From: an uncultured bacterium
GTDB taxonomy: Bacteria; Bacteroidota; Rhodothermia; Rhodothermales; Rubricoccaceae
Length of the DNA: 64,000 nucleotides
Assembly: GCA_947493945.1 (NCBI GenBank)
Contig: CANLSR010000007.1
Coordinates: 1 to 64,000, forward strand
Reading direction: 5' to 3'
This document shows positions 51,881-63,374 of the stretch, piece by piece. The notes under the pieces were generated by a model that was not told where the DNA came from, did no database searches, and saw nothing but the letters and a program-made list of their open reading frames with translations. Within the stretch, counting starts at the first letter, position 1; every line of letters begins with the position of its first letter. A program made the position numbers and the translations under genes.

Positions 51881-53702
51881 GTGAGGAAGGAATCAGGGAT
51901 CAGGCGTCAGGCGTCAGGCGATGCCGTCGCGGTCACGCAACGCTGGCGGCGGGTGCGCGGCTTGTGGTTCTGCTCGCTGTTTTCTGTTTGCTGTTTCCTG
52001 TTTCCTCTTCGGCCCAGGTGCGGACGGTCGAGATCCTAAACGCCGACTTTGGCGAGACCACCGCCGACAGCTTGGGCGAGGTCCAGCGCCTGGAGGGCAA
52101 CGTCCGGATGCGCCAGGACACGACGCTCCTGGCCGCGCGCCAGGTCACCTACTACGTCACGCGCGGCGAGGTGATCGCCTCGGGCGACGTCCAGATCATT
52201 TCGGGCCGCGACACGCTGACCTCGGCGACGGCCGAGTACGACGCCAACGACAAGACGGCCGTCGCGCGCGGCGCCGTCCGGCTGGGCGACGGCGAGTCGG
52301 TGCTGCTCGCGCCCGAGGTGAGCTACGACACGCGCGCCGAGTTCGCGACGTTCGAGGGCGACGGCGAGGTCCGCCACCGCGGCGCCGTGCTGACCTCGCC
52401 GTCGGGCTCGTACTCGTCGGCCCGGCGGTTCGCCCGCTTCGACGGGCCGGTCACGTTGACCGACTCGTCGGGCGTGCTCACCGCCGACCGCGGGACCTAC
52501 GACGCCCGCGTCCGCCGCGCCGACTTCGCGGGCTCCGTGTTCCTGCGCCGCCCCGACGCGTCGCTCGACGCCGACTCGGTCGTTTACTTCCGGCGGACCG
52601 AGCGCGCCCGCGCCTACGGACGCGTCGTCCTCCAGCGGATCGGCGAGGGCGCCTCCGACGACGGCGCACCGCCCGACTCGTCCCGGCGGACCTTCCTGTT
52701 CGGCGAGACGCTGCTGTTCGACGGCCACGCGGAGACGGCCTCCGCCCGAGGCGAGGACGCAGACCCCGCGCTCGGCGTCGCCGGCCGCGATCCATTGCTC
52801 TTGGTCCTCCGCGCCGACTTGACGGGCCGAATCGACTCCACGTTCGCCCGCGCCCCCCGCATCGACGCCGCGCGAACCGTGGCCGGCGCCGACACCACGA
52901 CCGTGATCACGGCCGCCGGCGGCGCCCGCGTGTGGGAAAACCGCCTGCGCGCCGTCGCCGACTCCGTCGTGTTCCAACGGCAAGCGAGCCGCGCGCTGAC
53001 AGACACCGTCCGTGCCGCCTCTGCGCAGGCGGACTCCTCGCTGGCGGACGCCGCCAGCGGGGCGGACAGCACGGGGGCGGAGGCCGTCGCGCTCGACCAG
53101 ATCCGGATGTTCGGCTCCCGCCCGTCGGTCTGGGCCGACGGCGCCCAGATCACCGGCGACAGCCTGGCGGTGAGCGCTCGGGACGGCGCGGCCGACACGC
53201 TGACCGTCCGCGGCACCGCCTTCGCCGCCCGCGTCGACTCCACCCTGGGCCGGCTCCACCAGATCGCCGGCGCCCAGATGCGCGGCCGGTTTGCCGGCGA
53301 CGAGCTCCGCCGGCTCGACGTGTGGCCCAACGCCCAGGCCCTCTACTACACGGCCACGCCCGAGGGCCTGCTCGACGGCGCGTTCCAGCTGGCGCTCGAC
53401 AGCCTGTCGTTCCGGTTCGTGGGCGGCGAGCTGTCCGAGGTCGGGGGCTACGACCAGATCGCCGGCACCGTCTACGGCGGGTCCAACGTGCCCGAGGCCG
53501 TCCGCCTGCCCGGCTTCGCCTACGATTTTGACGGCGGCCCGACGCGCGCCGGCCTGCTGGGCGACGGCTGGGAGGCGGGCTGGCTGGAGCGCTACGGTCC
53601 CGCGCCCCAAGACCTGCTCCCACCACGCGCTGGCGGAACGGCTCCGCCAGCGGCGCGGGAGCCCGGAGAGAACCCGCCGGACGCGGCTAGCTTGGACGGC
53701 CG

Positions 53703-53706
<4 letters not shown>
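51877..53706 (+). CDS. lptA: LptA/OstA-like periplasmic LPS transport protein
   Basis: Encodes 609 residues. After a leader ([21 protein letters not shown]) comes the OstA/LptA beta-jellyroll: [66 protein letters not shown] and many further strands, much longer than typical LptA. This fits an extended bridge, or a fusion of LptA with LptD-N-like repeats. GTG 51877 overlaps lptC and the TGA stop overlaps lptB (ATGA). Part of its C-terminal tail contains a GCTGGCGG palindrome (53626-53652). Confidence 0.82.
53626..53652. repeat. GCTGGCGG-type palindrome inside lptA tail
   Basis: CGCGCTGGCGGA (53626-53637) and TCCGCCAGCG (53643-53652) with a 5-bp loop lie in the lptA 3' end and are translated as a low-complexity stretch ([10 protein letters not shown]). 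This looks like an element inserted in the coding end, just before the lptB promoter. Confidence 0.75.
53688..53695 (+). promoter_or_regulatory. -7 promoter element of lptB
   Basis: TAGCTTGG ends 7 bp before the lptB ATG, inside the last codons of lptA. It would give a nearly leaderless lptB-54491 mRNA in addition to read-through from lptC. Confidence 0.5.
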
Positions 53707-54490
<784 letters not shown>

Positions 54491-54494
<4 letters not shown>

Positions 54495-56197
54495 GGCCTC
54501 TGATGCTCCTCGCCCTACTGGCGGCGACCGCCAGCGCGCAGCCGGTGCTCGCGCCGGACTCCCTGCAAGCGCTAGCCAGCCGGGCTGCTCGCGCAGGTCT
54601 GATCGCCGACTCGACGGCGTCGCTCCTTGCGTCGTGTGCCCACGCGGGCGTCCCGCTCACACGCAGCGCCGTGGCCGACGCCGCCGTCGCCATGCGCGGT
54701 GTCGGGCCGATTCCGAGCCGAATGACCGTCGGAGACCCATCGGCCGATCAGGCAGACCACGAGGTGCGGTGGGTCGAGAAGATGGTGACGACCGGCGTCC
54801 TCACAACGCAAGACGCCGATGCCCTCAGGCACCTGGCTCGCGCCGCCGCCGCGAACATCCCAGACCACGCGCGAGAGGCCGTCGCGTCCCGTCTCATGGT
54901 CGAGTACGCACGCAGCCTAGTGAGGGGCCGTGTCGCGCTCGACCCGTCGTGGCTCGCTTCCGACGCGGAGACGTGGGAGGAGGCTGGCCTTCTCGGCGCC
55001 GTTGCCCGTGACCGCTTGGTGGCGGACGCCCGCGCCCGGCGTCTTTTTGACCCCGCCGATGTGGTCCGCTACCTCAGCGCCGCCGAGCCGACGGGAGCCG
55101 ACTATGAGCTCTACCAGTCCGGCGACCCGGTGCTCGACTCGTTGCGGTCGTATGTGGAGGCTGGAGTTCGGCTACTCCGACGCCGTGGCGTCGCCGACCT
55201 GCACGTCGAGGAACTCGCTCTCGACTCCGTGTTCCACGTCCGGCCGTCATACGCCGGTGACGAACCGGAGAGGCGATACCTAACCCACATTCTGGTCGCC
55301 ACCATCAATGGCGTCCCCTATCGGCAGCGTGTTCAGTCCGAGCCGGATGCGCTGGCTCTGCTTAACCGCGCGCTCCGCGACCGGTCGTCGGTCTACCGTC
55401 TGGGCGCCGTGGGTGTGTCCGATCTCGACCGACGACGAGCGGAGGCATACATACTCGTTCTCACGAACGCTCAGCGCGCCATGCTGTCGTCCGAGAGGGC
55501 GTCGGCCCTTTCCGCCCCTCGGCTGGCTCATTTCAAGGCAGCCTCTGCGTATCGGGAGGGTCCGTGCCGCGAGTTTGCCTTCCACACGTCGTTCGTTGCC
55601 GAATTAGGGATCAACGTCGATGGTCCGAAGGCTACCGGCCGCGAGGGCGCCCTGACGCGTGACGGTCTAGCTCGGACGCTCAGCCGGCTGGACGCCGTCG
55701 GCGTGCTGGACCACCTGTCGGCCCAGGAGAAGGCAGAAGTCCAACGTCGCTTGTTCGAACTCTACCTGACGTTGCCACGGGAGATCATCGAAGCCGTCCC
55801 GCGACTGGCGGTGTCGTTCCACGGGGACGATGCGACGTACGGGGAGAGTCAGCCCTACGCCGACCAGATCCGCCAGTTCGCCAGCGTCTCGCGTGGGACC
55901 TTCCGACCGACCGATATCACAGACACATTCTCGTTCGAGGCCGACAGCGCTCGGGTTGGCTTCACGTCGGAGGGCGTTCGCTACGAAACGACCGTTCCGG
56001 CAAGCAGTTGGCTCTACGCCTCGTTCGTCGGCTTGATCGCAGATGCGACATCGGACCACGAGATCAGGCTCTACCGCCTGGGTGAGTACACCGAGGAGGG
56101 GTTTGCATTTCTTACGCGAGATCAGTGGGCCGCACTGGCCCAACTGGGCTTGCTGGCCAACGGCGCTGATCTCGTAGGTCCCGCTGACTATCCGTGA
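54491..56197 (+). CDS. Exported protein of unknown function following lptB
   Basis: Encodes 568 residues with a signal peptide ([17 protein letters not shown]), overlapping lptB by ATGA. No known domain was recognised. It is largely helical in the first half (e.g. [21 protein letters not shown]) with some beta-rich C-terminal segments ([30 protein letters not shown]). Its codons are visibly less GC-rich in third position than its neighbours (for example more ATA, TTA and AAG-type choices), which may reflect recent acquisition or weak expression. Despite this it is transcriptionally joined to the LPS operon. Confidence 0.65.
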
Positions 56198-56463
56198 GGG
56201 CCTTCGAGCCAGGCTCGCAGCTCGTCCTCCGTCGTGAGCACGCGGTCGTGCGCGAGCAAGTCTGGGTGGATGTCGTCGGGCTCATAGCGCGTCGGCTGCC
56301 CCGTCTGGGCGTTGACGACCCACGAGCGCAGCCGATTCCGGGGCCGCCCGCTCATCACGAACATGGGCACGGCGTTGAGGGCGCCGGCCACGGCGCCGTA
56401 CGTGGCGCGCTGGCGGCCGTCCTGCAAGCGGTGAAGCAGGTCAGTGAGCGGATCGTCAGACAC
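56188..56463 (-). CDS. Small uncharacterised protein (RATYGAVAG family)
   Basis: Encodes 91 residues: DDPLTDLLHRLQDGRQRATYGAVAGAL, then GRPRNRLRSWVVNAQTGQPTRYEPDDIHPDLLAHDRVLTTEDELRAWLEG. The combination RATYGAVAG, SWVVNxxTGxPTxYEPDxxHPxLL and a terminal EELxxWL helix recurs in a family of small bacterial proteins without known function. Its Trp/Tyr-rich core suggests a stable alpha/beta fold. GTG start; the 3' end overlaps the convergent 54491 gene by 10 bp. Confidence 0.65.
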   Translation of the reverse strand: MSDDPLTDLLHRLQDGRQRATYGAVAGALNAVPMFVMSGRPRNRLRSWVVNAQTGQPTRYEPDDIHPDLLAHDRVLTTEDELRAWLEGPHG

Positions 56464-56581
56464 AAAAGAAGAGGGCAGAGGAGGCTGGTCAACGCTCGCC
56501 GCCACCGTCCGGTCCGCCGGCACCGACCGCCAGTCGGGCGGGGACTCGGCGTGAAGGGCGAACCTCCCCTTGCTCGCCCCG

Positions 56582-56589
56582 TAACTTTC
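56582..56589 (+). promoter_or_regulatory. -7 promoter element of aroF-type gene
   Basis: TAACTTTC, 25 bp before ATG 56615; the same octamer precedes prfA (60307). Confidence 0.55.
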
Positions 56590-56614
56590 ATCTCCGATTG
56601 AAACCCCACCCGAC

Positions 56615-57661
56615 ATGGCCGGCCTCGTCGTCATCCCCGATCCCGCCGCCACGCCGGCCCGCCTCGACGCGCTGGCGGAGGCGCTGGGCCGGTTCGGGTT
56701 CGACGTCCACCGGACCGGCGCCGTGCCCGTCGTGCTGGCCGCGACCGGCGTCGCCGCCGACTTCGACGTGCGCCACATCAAGGTGTTGGACGACGTCCAG
56801 GACGTGGTCCGCATCACGAGCCCGTACAAGTTTGCCGCCCGCACGTGGCACCCGGCCGACACCGTCGTCGACGTCGACGGGCTGGCGGTCGGCGGCGGCG
56901 AGTTGGTCGTGATGGCCGGGCCGTGCTCGGTCGAGGGCGTCGACCAGATCGAGACCTCGGCGGCGGCGGTCGCCGCCAGCGGGGCGCGCGTCCTGCGCGG
57001 CGGCGCCTTCAAGCCGCGCTCCAGCCCGTACTCGTTCCAGGGCATGGGCGAGGAGGGGCTCCAGATCATGCGCGCGGCGGCCGACCGCTGGGACCTCAAG
57101 GTGGTCACCGAGGTGATGTCCGAGAGCCAGGTCGAGGTCGTGGGCCGCTACGCCCACGTGTTCCAGATCGGCGCGCGCAACATGCAGAACTTCCCGCTCC
57201 TGCAGGAAGTGGGGCGGGCGGGCCTGCCGGTGCTCCTAAAGCGCGGCATGAGCGCGACCATCGAGGAGTGGCTGATGTCGGCCGAGTACGTCCTGGCTGA
57301 GGGCAACCCCGACGTGATCCTGTGCGAGCGCGGCATCCGCACGTTCGAGACGGCCACGCGCAACACGCTCGACCTGTCGGCCGTGCCGGTCGTCAAGCAG
57401 CTCAGCCACCTGCCCATCATCGTCGACCCGAGCCACGGCGTCGGCATCCGCGACAAGGTGGCGCCGATGGCGATGGCGGCCGTCGCGTGCGGCGCCGACG
57501 GGCTGATGATCGAGACGCACCCGAACCCGCCCGAGGCGCTCAGCGACGGCCCGCAGTCGCTCTACCTCGACGCCTTCGCCGAGCTGATGGACGGGGTCCG
57601 CCAGCTGGCGGGCGTGGTGGGGCGGTCGGTGCCGGAGGGCGCGGTGGCCGAGGCCGCCTAG
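56615..57661 (+). CDS. aroF: 3-deoxy-7-phosphoheptulonate synthase (type I beta)
   Basis: First step of the shikimate pathway: phosphoenolpyruvate plus erythrose 4-phosphate to DAHP. The 348 residues start with a ferredoxin-like regulatory domain (LVVIPDPAATPARLDALAEAL) as in Thermotoga-type enzymes, then the barrel with MAGPCSVEG, GAFKPRSSPYSFQG, IGARNMQNFPLLQEVG, LLKRGMSATIEEWL and VDPSHGVGIRDKV. The metal-binding Cys/His/Glu set is present. The N-terminal domain implies allosteric control by an aromatic product. Confidence 0.92.
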   Translation: MAGLVVIPDPAATPARLDALAEALGRFGFDVHRTGAVPVVLAATGVAADFDVRHIKVLDDVQDVVRITSPYKFAARTWHPADTVVDVDGLAVGGGELVVMAGPCSVEGVDQIETSAAAVAASGARVLRGGAFKPRSSPYSFQGMGEEGLQIMRAAADRWDLKVVTEVMSESQVEVVGRYAHVFQIGARNMQNFPLLQEVGRAGLPVLLKRGMSATIEEWLMSAEYVLAEGNPDVILCERGIRTFETATRNTLDLSAVPVVKQLSHLPIIVDPSHGVGIRDKVAPMAMAAVACGADGLMIETHPNPPEALSDGPQSLYLDAFAELMDGVRQLAGVVGRSVPEGAVAEAA

Positions 57662-57681
57662 CCCAGCCTTCCGCGCATTCT

Positions 57682-57711
57682 GGTAGGGGCATACCGGCGG
57701 TATGCCCCCAC
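57682..57711. repeat. GTAGGGGC-type palindrome, copy 2
   Basis: GGGGCATACC and GGTATGCCCC form a 10-bp perfect stem around GGC, within GGTAGGGGC and GCCCCCAC flanks shared with copy 1 (14644). It follows the DAHP synthase stop by about 20 bp. Confidence 0.75.
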
Positions 57712-57836
57712 GGCGTTGCGTTTGAGCCCGGGAGTCTGGCCAAGAGCTTCTGGAGCGGCTCGCCGGCCGGCGCCGCCAGCGGCCGGCCGCACCGTGAAGC
57801 TCTGGGGCGGAGCGGGGCGTCGGCGGAGCGCGGTCC

Positions 57837-57844
57837 TATACTTG
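57837..57844 (+). promoter_or_regulatory. -7 promoter element of glmS
   Basis: TATACTTG, 37 bp before ATG 57882; one mismatch to TAnnTTTG. Confidence 0.5.
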
Positions 57845-57881
57845 CACGCTGAGCTTCTAAACCCCCTCTCCCTGGACCTCT

Positions 57882-59720
<1,839 letters not shown>

Positions 59721-59739
59721 CGCTCGGCGCGAGAACTGA

Positions 59740-59776
59740 GGGGACGGCGGGGCCCGCCACGCTCCGCCGTCGCCCC
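59740..59776 (+). terminator. Hairpin after glmS (possible terminator)
   Basis: GGGGACGGCGG (59740-59750) pairs with CCGCCGTCGCCCC (59764-59776) with one bulge. No T-tract follows, so it may act as a Rho-type or processing hairpin. Confidence 0.45.
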
Positions 59777-59872
59777 TCCGATGGGCTCCGCCAGCCGGGC
59801 GGGGTACGCACGTTTGGACTTGTAAGCCGGCGGGCGCCGACGTAGCGTCCGCCTCCTGTTCTCCCTGCGCCC

Positions 59873-60292
59873 GTGCGTCCCGCTCGTCTCGCTCTGCTCC
59901 TGCTGGCGACCGCCCTCTCTGGGTGCGACTCGGCGGCCCTCTACGACGACGAGGTCGGCGACCTCGTGCTCTCGGCGACCGACGGAGGGTTCTTGCTCCA
60001 GACGGAGGGGGAGTACGCGTGCTCGAACTACCCACTCGTCGTCGACGCCGAGGTGAACCGGCGCAGCGCCAAGATCGAGGTCGAGGGCGTCGGGGCGACC
60101 GACGTGTGCCAGCCGGCGCCTGGCCCCGCGGGTACAGAAGTCCCCTTCGCGGACGGGATGAGCTTTTCGGAGTACGAGATCGTGATCGACAAGGGCGGAC
60201 GAACGGATCGGTTCGTCTACGGCTGCGGGGTCGGCGGGTGTGTCCTGGCGGCCGTCGGGGAGCCGGAGTTCACGCGGGTCGGCCCCCGGTAG
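59873..60292 (+). CDS. Small lipoprotein, unknown function
   Basis: Encodes 139 residues from a GTG: lipoprotein signal (RLALLLLATALSGCDS) and a compact beta-rich domain (DEVGDLVLSATDGGFLL, YACSNYPLVVDAEV, SEYEIVIDKGGRTDRFVYGCG). Four Cys in the mature part (YACSN, DVCQP, YGCGVGGC) could form disulfides in the periplasm. It lies alone between glmS and prfA. No family recognised. Confidence 0.6.
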   Translation: MRPARLALLLLATALSGCDSAALYDDEVGDLVLSATDGGFLLQTEGEYACSNYPLVVDAEVNRRSAKIEVEGVGATDVCQPAPGPAGTEVPFADGMSFSEYEIVIDKGGRTDRFVYGCGVGGCVLAAVGEPEFTRVGPR

Positions 60293-60306
60293 GGCGGGGG
60301 GGGCGG

Positions 60307-60314
60307 TAACTTTC
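60307..60314 (+). promoter_or_regulatory. -7 promoter element of prfA
   Basis: TAACTTTC, 22 bp before ATG 60337, after a run of nine G residues. Confidence 0.55.
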
Positions 60315-60336
60315 AGTCTCGCTCCCGCTCCGCCTG

Positions 60337-61419
60337 ATGATCAACGCCGACGCCCTCGACTCGCTGCTCGCCCGCTACCAGGAGGTGCTGGCCGACCTGT
60401 CCAAGCCGGAGGTGGCCGGCGACCCGGGCCTCTTGGAGTCGCTGGGCAAGGAGCTCTCGGGCCTGGAGCCGGCCGTCAAGGCCGCCAGCCGCTGGCGCGA
60501 GCTGTCGGACGAGGCCCAGGGCCTGCGCGAGATGGCCCGCACGGAGACGGGCGAGCTGGCCGAGATGGCGGAGCTGGAGCTGGAGGGGGTCCAGGAGCAG
60601 CTGGCGGCGGCGGAGAAGGAGTTGGAAGAGGAACTGGTGCCCAAGGACCCCGAGGACGCCCGCGACGCCATCGTCGAGATCCGGTCGGGGACCGGCGGCG
60701 ACGAGGCGGCGCTGTTCGCCGGCGACCTGTTCGAGCTCTACCAGAAGTACGCCGCCGCGCGCGGCTGGAAGGTCGAGGTCATGGACACCTCGGAGGGCAC
60801 GGCGGGCGGGTTCCGCGACATCACGTTCGCCTTGAAGGGGAAGGACGTGTTCGGCCAGATGAAGTACGAGTCAGGCGTCCACCGCGTCCAGCGCGTGCCG
60901 GCGACCGAGAGCCAGGGCCGCATCCACACGTCGGCGGCGACGGTCGCCGTGCTGCCCGAGGCCGAGGAGGTCGACGTCGAGATCCGGGCCCAGGACGTCC
61001 GCGTCGACGTCTACCGCTCGTCCGGGCCGGGCGGCCAGTCGGTGAACACGACCGACTCGGCCGTCCGCCTGACCCACGTCCCGACCGGGCTGGTGGTCTC
61101 GATCCAGGACGAGAAGAGCCAGATCAAGAACAAGGACAAGGCGTTCCGCGTGCTGCGGAGCCGGCTCTACCAGCTGGAGCTCGACCGGGTCCACGACGAG
61201 CGCGCGGCGGCGCGCAAGGAGATGGTCGGGAGCGGCGACCGGAGCGGCAAGATCCGGACGTACAACTGGCCCCAGGGCCGCGTCACGGACCACCGCCTGG
61301 AGGGCGACGACAAGAACCACGCGCTCCAGAACGTCTTGGACGGCGGCCTGGACGAGATCGTCCGGGCGCTGGCGCTCGCCGACCGCGAGGCCCGCATGGA
61401 GGAGGCGGCGGAGGGGTAG
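60337..61419 (+). CDS. prfA: Peptide chain release factor 1
   Basis: Ends translation at UAA and UAG. The 360 residues carry the release motif GGQ in SSGPGGQSVNTTDSAVRLTH and the conserved GTGGDEAALFAGDLFELYQKYA, and the RF1-type anticodon-mimic region MKYESGVHRVQRVPATESQGR. Length is standard. It has its own promoter, and the 296 bp to rpsF hold the ribosomal operon promoter. Confidence 0.96.
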   Translation: MINADALDSLLARYQEVLADLSKPEVAGDPGLLESLGKELSGLEPAVKAASRWRELSDEAQGLREMARTETGELAEMAELELEGVQEQLAAAEKELEEELVPKDPEDARDAIVEIRSGTGGDEAALFAGDLFELYQKYAAARGWKVEVMDTSEGTAGGFRDITFALKGKDVFGQMKYESGVHRVQRVPATESQGRIHTSAATVAVLPEAEEVDVEIRAQDVRVDVYRSSGPGGQSVNTTDSAVRLTHVPTGLVVSIQDEKSQIKNKDKAFRVLRSRLYQLELDRVHDERAAARKEMVGSGDRSGKIRTYNWPQGRVTDHRLEGDDKNHALQNVLDGGLDEIVRALALADREARMEEAAEG

Positions 61420-61622
61420 GGTTCAGTAGGGCGGGGCGTCGGGGGTCCCCGTGGCTACGCCCGACTGGCGCCGGCGCTCGGCGTTCGGGTCCCGCCGGTC
61501 CTGAGGCCCGACCCCCACTCGGGGTCCCCGCCAACGCCGCGGCCACGGCGGCCGAACTCAGAGCCCTGGACCTCCCGTCCCGTCTTCGCCCGTGCTTCGC
61601 TGCCGCGAGCGGGGCCGCGCGG

Positions 61623-61630
61623 TAGGTTCT
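61623..61630 (+). promoter_or_regulatory. -7 promoter element of the rpsF operon
   Basis: TAGGTTCT, 85 bp before the rpsF ATG, giving a leader of about 75-80 nt, the longest in the window. The leader contains a GC-rich hairpin-prone stretch (CCCGCGGCGGGACCTCGGGAG) where S6:S18 autoregulation could act, as in other bacteria; this is inference. Confidence 0.45.
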
Positions 61631-61715
61631 CCGCTCACCCTGCCCGCGGCGGGACCTCGGGAGAGACAGCCCGACGAGCCGCGCGCATACTCCACGTATC
61701 CCACAGGGACAGACC

Positions 61716-62132
61716 ATGGCAGATGACGCCACCGGGGCGGCCAGCCCCAGCGCCGACGAGGCGCCGATGTACGAGCTGATGTACATCATCAACCCGGTCC
61801 TCAACGAGGACCAGACCAAGGACATCGTCCAGCGCGTGACGGCCTACCTCTCCGACAACGGCGCCCAGGTCGAGCACGTCGAGGAGCGCGGCAGCCAGCG
61901 GCTGGCGTACCCCATCGAGAAAAAGCGCAACGGCTACTACGTCACCGTCAACTTCCGCCTGCCGGTCGCGGCCAACGGCGGGCTCGTCAAGATCGAGCGC
62001 GCGCTGACCATCAACGACGACCTCATGCGCCACATGGTGCTCCGGTACGACGCCAAGATGGAGCGGCACTACCAGGCCCGCAAGCGCGGCGACGAGATGC
62101 CCAAAATCGCGCCCCCCGTCCAGCAAGCCTAA
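61716..62132 (+). CDS. rpsF: Ribosomal protein bS6
   Basis: The 138 residues carry the bS6 core: YELMYIINPVLNEDQTKDIVQRVTAYL, the SQRLAYPIEKKRNGYY strand and ALTINDDLMRHMVLRYDAKM. A 15-residue acidic/Ala N-terminus precedes the core. bS6 binds with bS18 to the 30S platform. The bS18 gene follows by 9 bp and rplI ends the operon. Confidence 0.95.
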   Translation: MADDATGAASPSADEAPMYELMYIINPVLNEDQTKDIVQRVTAYLSDNGAQVEHVEERGSQRLAYPIEKKRNGYYVTVNFRLPVAANGGLVKIERALTINDDLMRHMVLRYDAKMERHYQARKRGDEMPKIAPPVQQA

Positions 62133-62141
62133 CCCAGACCC

Positions 62142-62687
62142 ATGGCAGAAGTCCAGAACAGCAACGCCGACGCCGCAGGCGCCGGGACCCCGGAAGGCGC
62201 CCCCACCGCCGACGACTCGCCCCGCCCCGACGCCGCCTCGCCGGCGTCCGGCGGCCAGCAGGTGACCCAGCTCCCCGAGACCAACGTGGGCTCGGCCCTC
62301 GAGGAGTCGGCCGTGCCGACCTCGGCCGACCAGCCGACGGCCGTCGAGCAGGCCGCCCAGCAGATCGGCTCGGAGCCCGCCCCGCGCGCCGTGTCGCCTG
62401 AGGTGGCCGCCCGCCTCCTGGCGGCCTCCAACCCGGAGGACCTCCAGCGGATCGTGGCGCCCGGCGCCCAGCGCGCCACGCTCAAGTGCCCCTTCCGGGC
62501 CGCCGGCGTCCAGTACATCGACTACAAGGACACCGAGACCTTGAAGCGGTTCGTCAACGAGCAGGGCAAGATGCTGCCGCGCCGGATGACCGGCGTCTCG
62601 GCCAAGTACCAGCGCCAGCTCACGACCGCCATCAAGCGCGCTCGCCACGTGGCCCTCCTCCCGTTCGTCGCCGACAACGTCAAGTAG
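62142..62687 (+). CDS. rpsR: Ribosomal protein bS18 with long N-terminal extension
   Basis: Encodes 181 residues, where bS18 is usually 75-80. The bS18 core is at about 112-181: [25 protein letters not shown], then [37 protein letters not shown]. The first 110 residues are low-complexity, acidic and Ala/Pro-rich ([29 protein letters not shown]), with a helix ([28 protein letters not shown]) just before the core. There is no frameshift or premature stop. Whether the extension is kept or processed is unknown. Confidence 0.92.
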   Translation: MAEVQNSNADAAGAGTPEGAPTADDSPRPDAASPASGGQQVTQLPETNVGSALEESAVPTSADQPTAVEQAAQQIGSEPAPRAVSPEVAARLLAASNPEDLQRIVAPGAQRATLKCPFRAAGVQYIDYKDTETLKRFVNEQGKMLPRRMTGVSAKYQRQLTTAIKRARHVALLPFVADNVK

Positions 62688-62749
62688 CCGGTGGTGGCCG
62701 TCGTCAGCGGCCCGGGCACGCGCTCGCGCCGGCGGCGGCCACCACCGGC
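62687..62749 (+). other. Large intra-operon hairpin between rpsR and rplI
   Basis: GCCGGTGGTGGCCG (62687-62700) and CGGCCACCACCGGC (62736-62749) form a perfect 14-bp inverted repeat with a 35-nt loop, filling the 77-bp gap between the two genes. Without a T-tract it is not a classical terminator. It may set rplI translation or mRNA processing. Confidence 0.65.
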
Positions 62750-62764
62750 CGACCCTCAAACACT

Positions 62765-63220
62765 ATGAAAGTCATTCTCACCGCGGACCACGACACGCTG
62801 GGCCTGCGCGGCGACGAGGTCGAGGTCAAGCCCGGCTACGGCCAGAACTTCCTGATCCCGCGCCAGATGGCCGTCGTCGCCACCCAGTCCACGCGCAAGC
62901 GCTACGCCGAGGAAACGAAGCAGGCCGCGCACAAGGTCGAGGCCGCCCGCGGCAACGCCGAGAAGCTGGCCGCCCGCATGGACGGCACCGCGCTCGTGTT
63001 CCCCGTCAAGACGGGCGAGGAGGGCCGGCTGTTCGGCTCGGTCACGACCCAGCAGGTCGCCGACGAGCTCGTCGCCAAGGGCTACGACGTCGACCGCCGC
63101 AAGATCACGATGTCGGAGGACATCCGCACCACGGGCGACTACACGGCCACCGTGCGCCTGCACCCGGAGCACAGCGCCGAGATCAAGGTCTCGGTCGTGG
63201 CCGAGGAGTCCTCGCTCTAG
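62765..63220 (+). CDS. rplI: Ribosomal protein bL9
   Basis: The 151 residues have the bL9 N-terminal globule MKVILTADHDTLGLRGDEVEVKPGYGQNFLIPR, the long connecting helix (KRYAEETKQAAHKVEAARGNAEKLAARM) and the C-terminal rRNA-binding domain (GRLFGSVTTQQVADELVAKGYDVDRRKI). Closes the rpsF-rpsR-rplI operon and is followed by a strong terminator. Confidence 0.95.
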   Translation: MKVILTADHDTLGLRGDEVEVKPGYGQNFLIPRQMAVVATQSTRKRYAEETKQAAHKVEAARGNAEKLAARMDGTALVFPVKTGEEGRLFGSVTTQQVADELVAKGYDVDRRKITMSEDIRTTGDYTATVRLHPEHSAEIKVSVVAEESSL

Positions 63221-63240
63221 CGACCTCCGCCGCCGGTTTT

Positions 63241-63275
63241 GGCCCCGCTCGCCCCCGCGGCGAGCGGGGCCTTTT
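63241..63275 (+). terminator. Rho-independent terminator of the ribosomal operon
   Basis: GGCCCCGCTCG (63241-63251) pairs with CGAGCGGGGCC (63261-63271), followed by TTTT, 20 bp after rplI. Confidence 0.85.
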
Positions 63276-63339
63276 GGTACCCGTCCCGCTGATTAGTGCC
63301 CGTCCCGCTGGCGGCCGTCACCGGCGAGCACCGCGCAGA

Positions 63340-63374
63340 CGCCGGCCGCAGACGCGGGGGCCGTCTGCCCCTAC
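63340..63374 (-). repeat. GTAGGGGC-type palindrome, copy 3 (partial)
   Basis: Minus-strand GTAGGGGCAGACG with a CGTCTG partner on the other side of GCCCC; one GCCCC arm is missing, so the symmetry is partial. The TAG in GTAGGGG supplies the stop codon of the MscS gene. Confidence 0.5.

Noticed and set aside
57845-57881. glmS ribozyme or other riboswitch before glmS, and before thrA
   Set aside because: The leaders after the -7 elements are only about 25-35 nt, too short for such structures, and no conserved core was seen.
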